DNA of 64,000 nucleotides from Otis tarda. Its lineage: Eukaryota > Chordata > Aves > Otidiformes > Otididae. Position 1 is the first letter of the stretch; each line of letters opens with the position of its first letter. The translations under genes and the position numbers were made by a program. The DNA lies in contig CM048553.1 of the NCBI GenBank assembly GCA_026413225.1, positions 139,508,690 to 139,572,689 on the forward strand. Reading direction: 5' to 3'. Shown here in pieces: positions 47,853 through 59,298 of the stretch. The notes under the pieces were generated by a model. It made no database searches, was not told the DNA's origin, and saw only the letters and a list, made by a program, of their open reading frames with translations.

Positions 47853-50800
47853 ATTCCCATACTGAAGCTGTTTTGACATATCTCATCTCTCGAGTTTCTA
47901 GATACTGGTCATCTAGCCTGTCCTATTCCTTGCTTGTAGCTTTGCTTGTTAATCTACCTGAAGACAGAAACTGCTTGGTTTAATCAGTATTTGATTCTTA
48001 AGCATAGAAAAGTGTTTGTAACATCCTACATCTTATGAACTAGCAGAAGTCAGACTTGTCAATCTGCTAATTCCTTCTGGTCCAAAATTCCAATAAGAAC
48101 TAAGTCACAATCCCCGGAAAGTATAGCCCAAGGTATATTGCTGTTGGCTGTGTGGAGCAGGGAGTTACATAGGGCTGCATTGCCTCCATGGGCATGGAGA
48201 AGAGGCTCCACATGCATGTGTACCCTGGAGAGGTAGAGCAGGCTGAGCAAAAATACCTGTCATGGCATTATTTCCTTGCCAGCACTAAACCCATCCACAA
48301 TTTCTGGAGGACTGGGGACACAATAAGGACATCCCACTCCCCTCTGGAATTACCCTTGCTCTCCTCTTCTACTCCTCCACTACTTTCCAGGTTGCAAATT
48401 GCACTGCCTTGCTTTCTTGCCATGGATTAGCCTCCTGTGACCTGGCTGGAAGGATGAGTTTCTTACCAATTTCTTGGTCTTATGACCATGCAAGGATCAC
48501 AAAACCTTTCTACGCACATGCAGAAGGAGAATATTTACAGCCTCTCCCTCAACACTTCATTTCCTAAAGGAGAGGTTGTCTGACCTATAATCATAAACGC
48601 TCTGGATCCACCTGTTCTCTTTTGACACCAACTTATTTTGATATTTGTATTTCTTCCCTATTTGGTTTTATAACTTCCTGAGAGGTGCCCTACTAGATAA
48701 ATCCTGGTTTACTCCAGGAACAGCTCAAATTGATGGCAGAGCAGAGTGTTCAATGCTTTTAGAGCTGTTCTCTCACAAATATGTAGTACTCAGCAACATG
48801 TTCAAGCTCAATCACTTTTACTTGCATGAAAGTGTCACCAGGGGACAACGAAGAGGGCTAAATGCTAGTTTGATACTTGCGTGGGAGTTGAATTTTCAGC
48901 TCAGCCCTGGCCACTAGTGATTAAAAGATCTAGCTGAAGGAACAGTGATATAATGGTTTTCATTGTGACACTGGTAGGCCATTTGTAAAACAAGGATAAT
49001 GACAATTCAACCTTTGTAATGCCCACAGGGATCTTTGCATGAAATGCAATTTGTATGTGCAAAGTATTTTTATTGCTCATAGAATATACAGTTCTGTCAA
49101 GCATTGCAGCAGACCATTCTTGTTTTCCTTCTGTGCTGATAGGGAATTGCCAATCTCCGATGGCAATATGTTGAGTGATTATGTCTTCAATGTGCTTGTT
49201 GCACAGGTAAAGTTAAGGGTTAATGCTTTGCTTGGAAATAGAACAGTCATCTCATAGGCCTTGACTTTTGAAAACTGAAAATAACAAATTATGTTTGAAA
49301 GATACACTACAAACAATGGCAAGACTGAACATTTGCTAGTTGTTTTGTTATGGTTTGTCATAAAATGAACAGAGAGCCTGAATAATGGGAATCGGCAATG
49401 ATAAATTCTTCCTCTGCAATGTGGGATCCAGGAGTGTTTCTCCTGCTGGGACAAGACTCAGATGTACGCCATTTCCAGGCAATCCTGGCTAGTTCTGCAG
49501 AGGAAACCCAGGCTCGAAGTCAAGAGGGAGCCTCAAAATGCTCCAGGAGGGCCTCAGAGCAATCTCTCAGGGGATCAAAGCTGTGGAGGACACCTGCCAT
49601 GCGATACAGGTCCCGCCAATATGACGAAAGAGAAGTTGTATTTGCATTGCTTGGGTTTGGCAAAAATTGCATATCACTTGACTGAAAATATCATTATCTC
49701 GAATATAAAAGTATTAGTGTTTGGAATGCTCCCAAGTGAGCCTGCTTAATGACAAACCTTGGCAGTCTCTAGCAGACATAACATTTCAGCAGTGACCCTT
49801 TGCTGCTAGGACAGTATAATGAAAGAAACAAAAGCTTTTGTATGATTTTTTTCTGAATCTCATGAAAGAATTAGCTTTCAGTAAAGAAAAATGTGTAAAA
49901 AGCAGCCCTTTCAGCTGTTTCTTACCTGGAACTTGATTCTTCTCCCATGCAAGTTGACAGCAAAACCCTATTGACTTATACGGGAGCAGATGATGCACTC
50001 ATTTCTTCAGGCCACAGAAACTCAGTGTTGCCAACATGAAGGAAATGGCAAGTTACTGCTTGTGCAAACAGTAACATTTGGCCAAATGATGGACACAAGC
50101 TCACAGATTGTTTTAATGTCAAAGCAAATTATGGTAATAATTAAACCCCACGTCCCATGATAAATCACTGTTGGAGATCCTTGCAAGAGTACCAGAAATA
50201 GGAAAGAATTTCACAGCCACTGAAAGAAATTCTGCTTCTACTTGGGGAAAAAAAATGACATTCTTCACAGACAGAGGAATGAAACACAAGCTTGGCAGGG
50301 AACAGCTAAAAGATAAAGATATTATGAGGCAATCAGGCAATAATGCTTCAAAGAAATATTTTTTCAAAAATACATTATTTCCTTTTTATTGTGATTAAAT
50401 GCTTGTAATAACAGGATGGTTTCAACCTTGCCAATATGCTGTCAATGTCAATTTTATTTAAAAGAAGGAAATAAACTAAAGGCTATTATTACAAGGAATT
50501 CAAGCTGAAATGTTGAAGCTTTACTGCTTATATAATTGTATTTAAAATTAAAGGTTTTATGTCAAAGTGAAATCCTGGCACAGACTCACATATTTCATAA
50601 GAACTTTTGGACTTGACAAAGGTACTCTGTGACAAAAGTATCATCAAGTAATGAAAATACTGTATATCTATTAGACAGCAGCAATTTAGTAACAAATTTA
50701 TATAGACTTATTACAGATTGTCAGAAACAAGAATAATGGACATAGTACAAATCCAAACCATATGTTCCATGAAAGAGTATGTCCTTCCAGCATTTTTTAA

Positions 50801-51399
50801 AGCTATAAATTATCTATCACACTACCAATAAAGCACTGTAGAGGTAAGGTCACTGACCCTGAGGCACTGACGTTTAGTTCAAGATCCAACCCCTGCAGCT
50901 TAGCACTTCATCCAAATTTCCAAATGTGGAGGGGAACTCTTTTTTCCTTTTCCTGTGATGTTTTCCCACAGGCTACTCTGCTTGCTGATGTTTCCATGAT
51001 AGTATTCTTTGCATTCTGTCAATTTACATTTAGTAGCTCTACGACAGTAACAGGAAACTTTTAGATCATCTCCTCTGTGCATACATACAGGCGCTGTGTA
51101 TGCTCTGCATCCTCATAAGCATTTGCTTGGCTGGACTGCTGGAAAATTCCCCCACTCTCAACTAGCTAAACATGATAGTCTGGAGGTAGCAGTGCCCCAG
51201 GTCTGGTCCTCATATGTGAGCAAAAGAGATACAGGGAATGGTTTTCCTTCAGCAGAATAAAGAGCCGGGTAGCCCGAGGGCCAGGCTCTGCAGCAGGGAC
51301 CCAAGCCCCCTTGGAGGCTGAACATCCACAAAAATGTTGCATTGATACCATGCAAGCACAAATGGGCAATACACCAAATCAGTGAACACATGCAGAGTT
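47853..51399. other. Mostly unique non-coding sequence, no gene seen
   Basis: No gene is supported; frames do not exceed about 95 codons. A MIR-like SINE fossil is annotated inside. The stretches 50090-50170 and 50400-50600 are AT-rich with TAATTA or TTTTAT homeodomain-like cores, resembling conserved non-coding DNA in style only. Confidence 0.5.
48975..49085 (+). mobile_element. Possible MIR-like (CORE-SINE) fossil
   Basis: The order 'ccatttgtaaaacaaggata', 'atg', 'cacagggat', 'atgaaatg', 'gtatgtgcaaag' resembles the second half of the ancient mammalian-wide/amniote MIR SINE (ccatctgtaaaatggggata ... cacagggtt ... taaatg ... gcaaagc). The match is diverged, the 5' tRNA-like half is not clear, and it was made from memory. 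Confidence 0.4.
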
Positions 51400-51458
51400 A
51401 AAAAAAAAAAAAAAAGAAAAAAGGGAAAAAAAAAGGAAAAGAAGGAGATGAAAAGAAA
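51400..51458. repeat. A-rich purine tract
   Basis: A run of about 15 A continues into A and G sequence with almost no pyrimidines. On the other strand it gives a Phe/Ser-rich chance frame. No retroposed gene or SINE body precedes it on the plus strand. Confidence 0.9.
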
Positions 51459-51585
51459 CTGCAAAAGTCTGAAAGTGATTTTTCATTGCACGCAGAAGAG
51501 CCTGTGGTAACTTTGCTACCATTGCTTTTTATTAGTGCTCATCTTGCTACTTCCTAGTTCTGGCCAAATCCACCTGTGAAAGATT

Positions 51586-51645
51586 ATGGGCTGCATTCTC
51601 AGGTGGGGGAAATCAGCCTGGCTCCATTGGGCCCAGATGGCAATA
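51586..51645. repeat. Possible ancient amniote interspersed repeat fragment
   Basis: The wording 'gggctgcattctcaggtg', 'aaatcagcctggctccattg' resembles a widespread old reptile and bird repeat (gggccaaattctcagctggt ... aaatcagcatagctccattg). It lacks the inverted second half that better copies have. The family is not assigned. Confidence 0.4.
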
Positions 51646-53295
51646 CCACTCCCCGTAGCTGTTATTGCTGTGCCGTGTGCCAGTAGTGCGGTCAGTCCAC
51701 TCTGAGACGTAGACTGAAAAACAGAAACTGCTGGTTTCAGCAGACTCTGACTTTTAAAAAGTCCTGCTTTATAAATACTTGGCTCTTACTGTTACAGTAA
51801 CCCTGATTGCTCCTCCTTTCAAATATTTCTGCATTATGCATTGCACTGGAACAGCACCAGGCAAACAGGCTGTGGGTTGAATAAGAAACCTAAACATGGG
51901 AACAGAGAGGGAAGCATCCAAGATAATATTGCTTTCAGACTCTACAGTCAAGAGACTTTTCTGTACCTCACATGGTATCAGTCTCCTTCCTCTCTCCAGG
52001 CTTCTTAGTTTACTGACAGGCCAGATGTCTTATGCTCTCAGAATTTCCTTGCATATAAAAATTGCAGAAGAGCAGCCCACACGACAACATTTTTCCTTCT
52101 CTTCTTGAACTTTTAAAAACCTCCCAGAAGCAGCTATTTGTGCGTGGAAACATGGATTTGCAGTTCTCCCACTGGTACTGATCCATCATACTCAGCAGTG
52201 TGAATTAAAGCCTTTCCATCCCAGAAGCAGCTGTCAATTCGTGTCTAAATGTGCACCCTTTCCTGTTAGACAAAGCAAAACTGTCAATCCCATCCAGTTA
52301 GTTATTTACTCACAATGTTATATCATTTTCCTGTGGCTATAGATGGTCTCTTGCGGGAATTACTTGCTTTTTCCTCCTGATAGTTATTGGACACGATTAC
52401 TCTGGTTTGCTTTCCAGGTCAGGAATGCTCCAGGGGTAGATCTAAGAATGGTTCTCCAGCTCGCTAACAGGATCATCACTTACATGCAAAATGCTCTGAA
52501 GAGATTTTACCATTGGTTAAAATATGAAAACCTCTGACTAACACAACCTTTGGAAGGTTCATTTGGGGCAACTATAACTCTGTCAGAGAGGTGCCTCTTC
52601 AGGACTTTGGGAGTTGGACACATTCTGCTTTGTTTCTCATTCCTGAAGTCCAAATATTCACAGAGGCACCGTTTTCACAAAGTTATTATACCTGATCGCA
52701 CATTTTTCTTTCTTTGAGTGAAGGCGAAGAAACTTAGATGCGAGAAGCTGAAGGGAAAGTGAGAGACAGATACGGTGAAGAGGACTGAGATGAACAAAGG
52801 CTCATCCATCCTTCACGCTGAGCCGCTTTGTGCCACCTTGGCCCATGCTTGCTCCTATTGTGAGACTTTTTTACCTTGACAGAACAGTGGAATCAAGGAT
52901 AAGTGTAATGCTGGCAAATACTTTTATCATTACTAGATTATTTTAAAACTCTTTCTTTCTTGTTCCTGGTTGTGCTATGAATACAGATCCTCTGTAACCA
53001 TTTTTCTAAACAAAAACATCTTCTATTGCTATTTTATCTGGGAATTTCTTCTCTGTTTCATAACAGAACTAAATTCAAGTTGCTCAGTATAACCCGATTT
53101 GGCTTGATTTGGGCTGGCATGGAAGCATTACTATCATCTCAGGGTTTTGTAATTCAGATTACACAGATCAGCAGACATGCCTAATGCTTTTCAACAAATT
53201 CTGAGGAAACTACAAATTTGGCAGTTTTGACACAAATAGTAAGCAAGCCAGTATTTCTACTTTTTTCATGACCAGTGGTCTCACAGTTGATGATG

Positions 53296-53362
53296 GGGAG
53301 TGCTTACAACTCTCCGTACAGTGAGATCAGTAGGAACTCAGTACCTCTGCAATAAGGCCACA
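53296..53362. repeat. Possible ancient amniote interspersed repeat fragment
   Basis: The wording 'ggggagtgcttacaactctc', 'agatcagtaggaactcagta', 'cctctgcaataaggcc' resembles 'gtcagtgggagctcagca' + 'cctctgcaggatcaggcc' of an old amniote repeat. The match is diverged and from memory. Confidence 0.4.
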
Positions 53363-54342
53363 AGAAGAGGGACACTCAGGTCCTGGTGCTTGCCCAGAGA
53401 TTCCTTGATGATGAAGAGCAGGCAAACAGCTCATTCATCCTAGAATTTCACACATAGAAAATATTCATATAAATAAAACAGGCCCACATATAGTCAAAAT
53501 TGATGAATAATATTTGTTGATTGCAGTGCTCTCACTCTTGTTTTAGGTTTCAGTAGAGCTGCCAAAAATTCAGTCTTCACAGAAGTTCATGGGAACACTT
53601 TATTTGGTTTTGATCTGTGTGGGTTTCGACCCAGTAAATTTGTGAATCTGCAAAAATCCCAGAAAGAAACCTATTCAGAGCTCTTGAACTCTACTCATTT
53701 TACAAACAGAAGCTGACCCAAGCTGGAAACTTCGTAAATACATTGGTGCAGAGCTAGAAAATAACCCAGGCTCTTCTCAAAGCCTCTGGAGTCCAGGAGA
53801 ACATCTTGATCATTGTAATCAATTTTTTGAGCATGTTTAATAAAAGTTGTGGTCTAAAACACATTAAATAGTTTTAAGGTTCCCTGAAAAAATTTTTTTA
53901 CTCCATAAGGTAACTGAGTTTCTCAGCGATGGTCTTATGAAGTGTTTTGGTAATCTAGAAAGGGAAGAATTATTCATTTCTGAAGTAAAACTCCTACACC
54001 AAACATCTCCTGTGTGATGAGGAACACTTGGATAATTCTTTTTCACTGTCTCATATAAATTCATTAAACTTTTTCAAATTTGATAAATTACAGGAGTTAT
54101 GTCTTAGAGAGTAGATGCACTGAACCTGACCACCAGAGAAAATATTCTTCAAATCATTACTATTGGGTATTAGAGAGTAATTTTTTTTTTATTTTTAATA
54201 GCAAATAACTAGTTTATCAACAATGCAATTTCAGAGCAACAAAACTAATCTGTGAACCTCATTGGCATCTTTACCTTCCCCCATGGACACTCACGTGGAC
54301 ACTTGCATCTTCCCCCCACAAACACCCCCTGACACCCACACT

Positions 54343-54508
54343 GGTGGTAGATGGTGGTAGATGCCCCATCCCTGGAAACACTCAAGGCCAGATTGGACAG
54401 GACTCTGAGCAACCTGATCTGGTTGGAGATATCCCTGCTTCTTGCAGGGGGGGTTGGACTAGATGGCCTTTAAAGGTCCCTTTCCACCCAAACTATTCTA
54501 TGATTCTG
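54343..54508 (+). mobile_element. CR1 LINE, 5'-truncated 3' end
   Basis: The copy starts at 'ggtggtagat', which is duplicated in tandem (54343-54352 and 54353-54362). It continues through 'gccccatccctggaaacact', 'ctgagcaacctgatctggtt' and 'ggactagatggcctttaaag', and ends at one ATTCTATG octamer near 54494-54505. Frame and wording match the end of the 24.8-kb copy. The short duplication at its 5' edge may have formed on integration. Confidence 0.95.
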
Positions 54509-57500
54509 ACTGAGTAAAAAAAAAGAAGTGTGTATATGTGTGTTAGAAATCTTAAAGCAGATCACTGCAGTATCTGGATGGTTTCACTGTAATATCTCCC
54601 TGATTAGAGCACTTGGTAAATTATTTGTTATTAGACTTTGGAGTGTTTACTTGGACATGAACTTTATTATGTGGAGTGAAAACTGAATAAAAGATTGGAA
54701 ACAAATGCTAACGGTAAACAGCAATATACTGAGTTGGAGGAAGTCTGCAGGGATTATAACTGATTCTGATTTTATTTAATGACTTTATTTACACTATAAA
54801 AGAATTTTTTTTTAAATATAAAAAACCAGCATGTTGAAGTAGTTAACAAAATTATTCTTAAATTACTGGAGGTTGGTAATGCGTTACCAGCTCTCCCATC
54901 CCTCTGTCTTGGGGATCAGTTGTGTTTCGCATGCCTGTGTGGCGCTGATTTCCCACTGCAAGCTGCTCCGTCCATATGCAATCAATGGAACCTGGGAACT
55001 GAGAACCTTTATTACTTTTCTCCTTCCTGTTTTTCCGCCCTGGGCGATTGCTTAGTCTTCCTCACATGTACACCGGTGAGGATGCAGAAATACTTTCTCC
55101 AAAGGGACTTTCAGGGTTGGAAATATGGGCAGGAAACAGCACAATTAGATTCAACTGAGAAAACAACATAAACTAATATATCTTGGGAAAAATCGTCCTA
55201 ACTGCATAACCAACAGGAGGGAAATACTTGGATACCATTGAGTTTACAAAGATTTAGGGAAGATAATAGGTAACAAATCAGATATGACCTAGCAATAGCT
55301 TGTCACAGCAAACGTGCAGTTGTGTCTGCATCGTGTACAGAGAGGCACCTTGTTGGTTCTCAGGGAGGTAATTTTCCCTTTCGAAGTGCTGCAAGAGGCT
55401 TTCCTCTGGCATTAGGTGCTCAGCACTGTTCTGGGCTCCTTGGTTTGAGAGCGAAGTCCCTGCCTCAGTGACAAGCCATATTTTAGTAGTCTGCCTTGTG
55501 TGGGGGGTGAGGGTCATCTTTTCTTTCCTTTGTATTCTGCCTTTCACACAGACTATCTATTATTTGCTGTACTCCCTAGTGTGTCAATATTACATTTATA
55601 AAGTATACTGCTAATATGGTAGATGCAGTGTACACAACTGTAAACACACTAAGTTTCATGTTCTTTCAATACAGGTACAGAGTTAGCAATTTTCTATATA
55701 TTCTAGCCTAGATCTACATGTTTTAGATCAAATACAGTGTGCTGCTGAGGTTTACTTCTAATACTAATATCACTGTGCATTTCCAAACCAGTCTGCAACT
55801 AGCAATTACAAGGACTGCAAAAAAAGTAGACACTGTCAAGGACACAGGGAAGTTCACGTGTGAAGGTCCGACTATTGAGAAATCCTTGTGATTAAGATAA
55901 AAATCCAAGAAAATCAATAGGGATGCAACTAGAGTCATAATTTCGGCTATTATTTTATGGGCTTTCCTGGTGTTAATCTGAGAAGTGCTGTAATTCAGAA
56001 AATTACTAATGTAATATGTGTGCGTGCATATATGTGTTGTATGCCCCAGTCAAACCCAGAACCAGACAGCATTCAGAATTTCCTAACACCTATTCCTCTT
56101 TCTGCACTCAATGTTTAAACTGTCATGACCTAATGGAAAAGGAGTCCTCGCATGAATATTTGGGCTGGACTGAGTCTCACTAACATCCTTGGACAGGCCA
56201 AAAGTCTTTTTTCCAGCTCACAGTGACATGTTGGGGCTCTGATCTGACACTGAGATATGTTCCAGGAGTTGCTCTGTGGTGTCAGTGACCGTTCTCCTGT
56301 AACCTTGAGGTCCATGAGACATCAGACAAGGTGGGTTAAGCTCTGTATGAATGTGTAAAACAGACAGGCAAACATTAGATAAAAGGAAATATCATTGCTT
56401 CCATTTGCAGGAGAAAACTAGGAACCAAAGTTTCATTTTCAAAGAAGCCAGGAGTTTTGGGTAAGGTCTGCATGATTTCTTCAGATTCCTTTAAAATTCC
56501 GTCTGAAGAGATGGTTTAACTTTCGGAGTCAAGTCCATCTGAAGTCAGCTGAAGATACAAGTGCTGGAAAACAGACCCATGACTATTTGCCTGAGTTACA
56601 CAAGAACTCTGAATTTGAGCCAGGATGTATGTGTTACATTGCTCGTGTACAAGAAGGCATGCTTCCACTTTCCAGAGAAACTTCATCGTGCACACTTAAA
56701 ACATTTGCAGCATCTCTTCGAGTGCTCATCTCTGTAAAATGGTACTGATGTAAACAAAGCATTTCAGTCACAAAAAATAATGCTGCCAATTAAACTGCAC
56801 TGTTTTCTTCTGCTGACTCTGAGAATGTACATTACTTCAACAGCCAGGGGTTTGAAGGTGTTTAAACAAATGTTCACCTCAGTTGCAAGCAGTTTGCAAT
56901 AACTAGATTCCATAAAAAATTCTAATTGTAGGCCTCATGTTAAGTCCTGAAACACATTTTTTGGTCCCCATGTGCCTTGTTTCCAGGATGGTAGCACCTG
57001 GAAAAACACACGGTTTGATTTTTGTAATAGATGTGAGCTCCGATAGTCAGGACTGCACTGCAGTGCCTGCTTTAGAAGTGGTGGCAATGTTGCTGTAGTT
57101 TAAGTGGCTGTCTTTCATGCAAGGGAATAAAAACATGTTGGGCTATGACAAACACTGGCCATATACAATTTCCACACAACAAAGGGAAGAAACTAGCAAC
57201 CTCTTTAAATACCCAAGCCAAAAATTTCTGAATACTGTGCCAGCAAAATGCTGTTGCTTTCCAAAGCCTGTTTCTTGAGTAACTGCCCCTGCAGTTGCAT
57301 CTCTTGATTCCTTCAGGGGAAAAATGGGAGAAATGGCACAGTGCTTTTTAGTACCTTCCCAAGTTTGCTGACATCCTTGCAGAAAAAAAAAATGCAGTCC
57401 TGAAGGTGAATTGAAGTTTTAACAAGATTTGACTAATTTCCTCATGAAGATTGCATTTTGCTTCACATCATTTCCTGTGGTGAAAATAATCTCAGTGGTC

Positions 57501-57969
57501 CATGACCTCTGCTTCCTCATCACTCAAAGCTTAAAGCAAAATCAAGTGCAAAATGTGAGAAGTTAATCCTTACATGTGTAATATAGTTGGGTTTAGTTGT
57601 TGGATTTGTTTTTTTTTGTTGTTGTTGTTGAGAACCATTCTTTGTTATCCTGTTTACTGCTTCTCATGGCAGTGATAGCAAATGGGATGAAACAGGAGAG
57701 ACAGGCAGCTCCTTTGTGAGGTGCAGGTGAGGGTCAACGTCACTGCTGGGGTACAACAGGCTGTAGGAAGTTCATGAGCAGTTCCTGCAGCGGTGTATCC
57801 ATGGCTGCCCTTGCAGTAAACTAGTGCAATGTTCATATTCTGGTTGTTTTCACACCCCCTCCACAACCAAACCACACATGGTAATTAAACTGGACAATTA
57901 ATAAATGATGACCATGGGGTGACTGGGGGCAGTGCTTAGCCATAAAGAACAAGAAGCACAAAAAATGCT
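54509..57969. other. Unique non-coding sequence, no gene seen
   Basis: Frames do not exceed 89 codons. A CpG-poor AT-rich stretch lies at 54700-54860, and a (TTG)n tract near 57605-57630. No transposon is recognised. Confidence 0.55.
57605..57630. repeat. T-run and (TTG)n tract
   Basis: Nine T are followed by G and repeated TTG units. It is simple sequence without an adjoining element. Confidence 0.9.
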
Positions 57970-58330
57970 GAGAAAAACGAGCGGTAACAAGCAGACCCCA
58001 GGCAAACTTTCCCACAAAGCTCTGCCAATACGCCTCGGCCCTGATTTACAGCACTCCCGCGGCTCCCCTCTGAGCCTCCTCTGCTCCAGAAACTGTCAGT
58101 GGTGTGAAACAGCTTTAGGAGTTTTTGCAGGTGGACTCCTCTCCGCTCAGGGCTACGCTGAAGTCTTTACGTGTCTCCGGACTGCGACATTAAAGGCAGA
58201 GCAGGGGGGGAAAGCGAAGACGTCTTGCGGGAACCGATCATGCTCTCTGCTTTGCCATAGGCTTCCCGAGCGGGTCTGGATAAGCTTTGTCATCTTGCTG
58301 TCTAAATTCCTTATCTGTAGCCGGGGGACA
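57970..58330. promoter_or_regulatory. CpG-rich cluster 1
   Basis: I count 18 CpG dinucleotides in about 360 bases, mostly in 58030-58070 and 58140-58330, while neighbouring kilobases have only a few each. A 152-codon frame (57932-58390, plus) crosses it but has no known domain. It could be a small CpG island, promoter or enhancer, or just less-methylated DNA. No transcript evidence is available. Confidence 0.35.
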
Positions 58331-59066
58331 GCCAGAGCAATAATATTACCTACCTGTTGCATAGCAGGGAGTGTGCTGGTTAATTACTGAATGTTTATCC
58401 AGCGGGGTCAGCAGAGAGAGTGCTATATGATAGCTAAATATTAGTATGAAATCACAGAAGATAACTGCATGTATCCTCCCTCGCACAGCACGGTGATATT
58501 TTATCTACTTGTTATTTCGAACCACATTCTCCAAAAGCTGAAAATACTTAGTGTCTGTTTAAAAGAAATATTTCAAAGAACACATGCTGATTTGGGTTGT
58601 TTCCCACTGTGCATAGCACCTGCATACAACTGACACTGGTGAGCTCTTTGCTTTAATAGAAAAGGTAAAATGAAGTGTTACTTCTCTTTAGGCTCCGTTA
58701 AAGGGAACACTATTAAAAATACTTGTTCCCTAGCCAACATTTTTTTTCTTTTTTTTTTCTGCAGTTGTATCTGCTTTGGTGTACATCTGTGCCTGAATGT
58801 GTTCCTCTCGTCTTTGTGCCCTGACAGACATCTCCCACCGGAGCCAAGAGAGGAAGGTTTACGAGATGTGTGCCACTTCATTTTGGGAGAGGGAGGAAGG
58901 TTTTTGTAAAAGATGGGGCAGTTTCAGTTGTCATCACAGCCGGCATAGTGAGTCCCTGCAGGCAAGGATGGCTGCGGTGCAGCCAGGCTGGGTGAGTCAG
59001 GGTTGATGGGTCCTGAGTTGACTGTACAGGTCTAGAGGTGATAAACACCTTGTATCACACAGCTTG
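58331..59066. other. Spacer between the two CpG clusters, no gene seen
   Basis: A pyrimidine tract followed by 'ctgcag' at 58740-58765 looks like a splice acceptor. However, the frames after it (58670-58909 and 58797-59006) have no known domain. I do not call an exon. Confidence 0.4.
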
Positions 59067-59298
59067 CGGCACCGTTCAGGGTGGAAAGCAGAGCAGTAGC
59101 AGCTGCTGCAGCAGCGGTGTCCGTCACGCCCCTGTAGCGGTGTGTCGGCTGCCCCGGGGCGGCAGCGGTGGGGCAGTTTTCTCTCACCAAGCAGGGCAGC
59201 GTGTATCGCTTAAAGCATAGGAGAGCACGAAGGCAAGATCGACGCGTCTTGGCTGGGGCTGGCATTTGGGGCTCCGAGCTGTTAGCTGCAGCATGGCG
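59067..59298. promoter_or_regulatory. CpG-rich cluster 2
   Basis: I count 18 CpG in about 230 bases, including 'ccccggggcggcagcggtgg' and 'gatcgacgcg'. This is the densest CpG patch in the window. It is short for a classical CpG island. Together with cluster 1 it marks a G+C-rich domain running to about 61.7 kb. Confidence 0.4.

Larger units (their letters stand above)
51459..54342. other. Mostly unique non-coding sequence, no gene seen
   Basis: Frames do not exceed 70 codons; 52540-53860 has none of 60. Two weak fossils of ancient repeats are annotated inside. The last 60 bases before the CR1 are rich in C and A. Confidence 0.55.

Noticed and set aside
56724..56760. Phrase 'ctcatctctgtaaaatggta', reminiscent of a MIR SINE
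   Set aside because: Only one phrase matches and the sequence on both sides does not follow the SINE. The candidate at 48975-49085 is better.
57932..58390. 152-codon plus-strand frame across CpG cluster 1
   Set aside because: The translation shows no family motif and its openness follows the local G+C content. It was considered as a first exon, but there is no support for a splice donor or homologue.
58740..58770. Pyrimidine tract and CAG resembling a splice acceptor
   Set aside because: Such sites are frequent by chance and no coding exon with a plausible donor follows.
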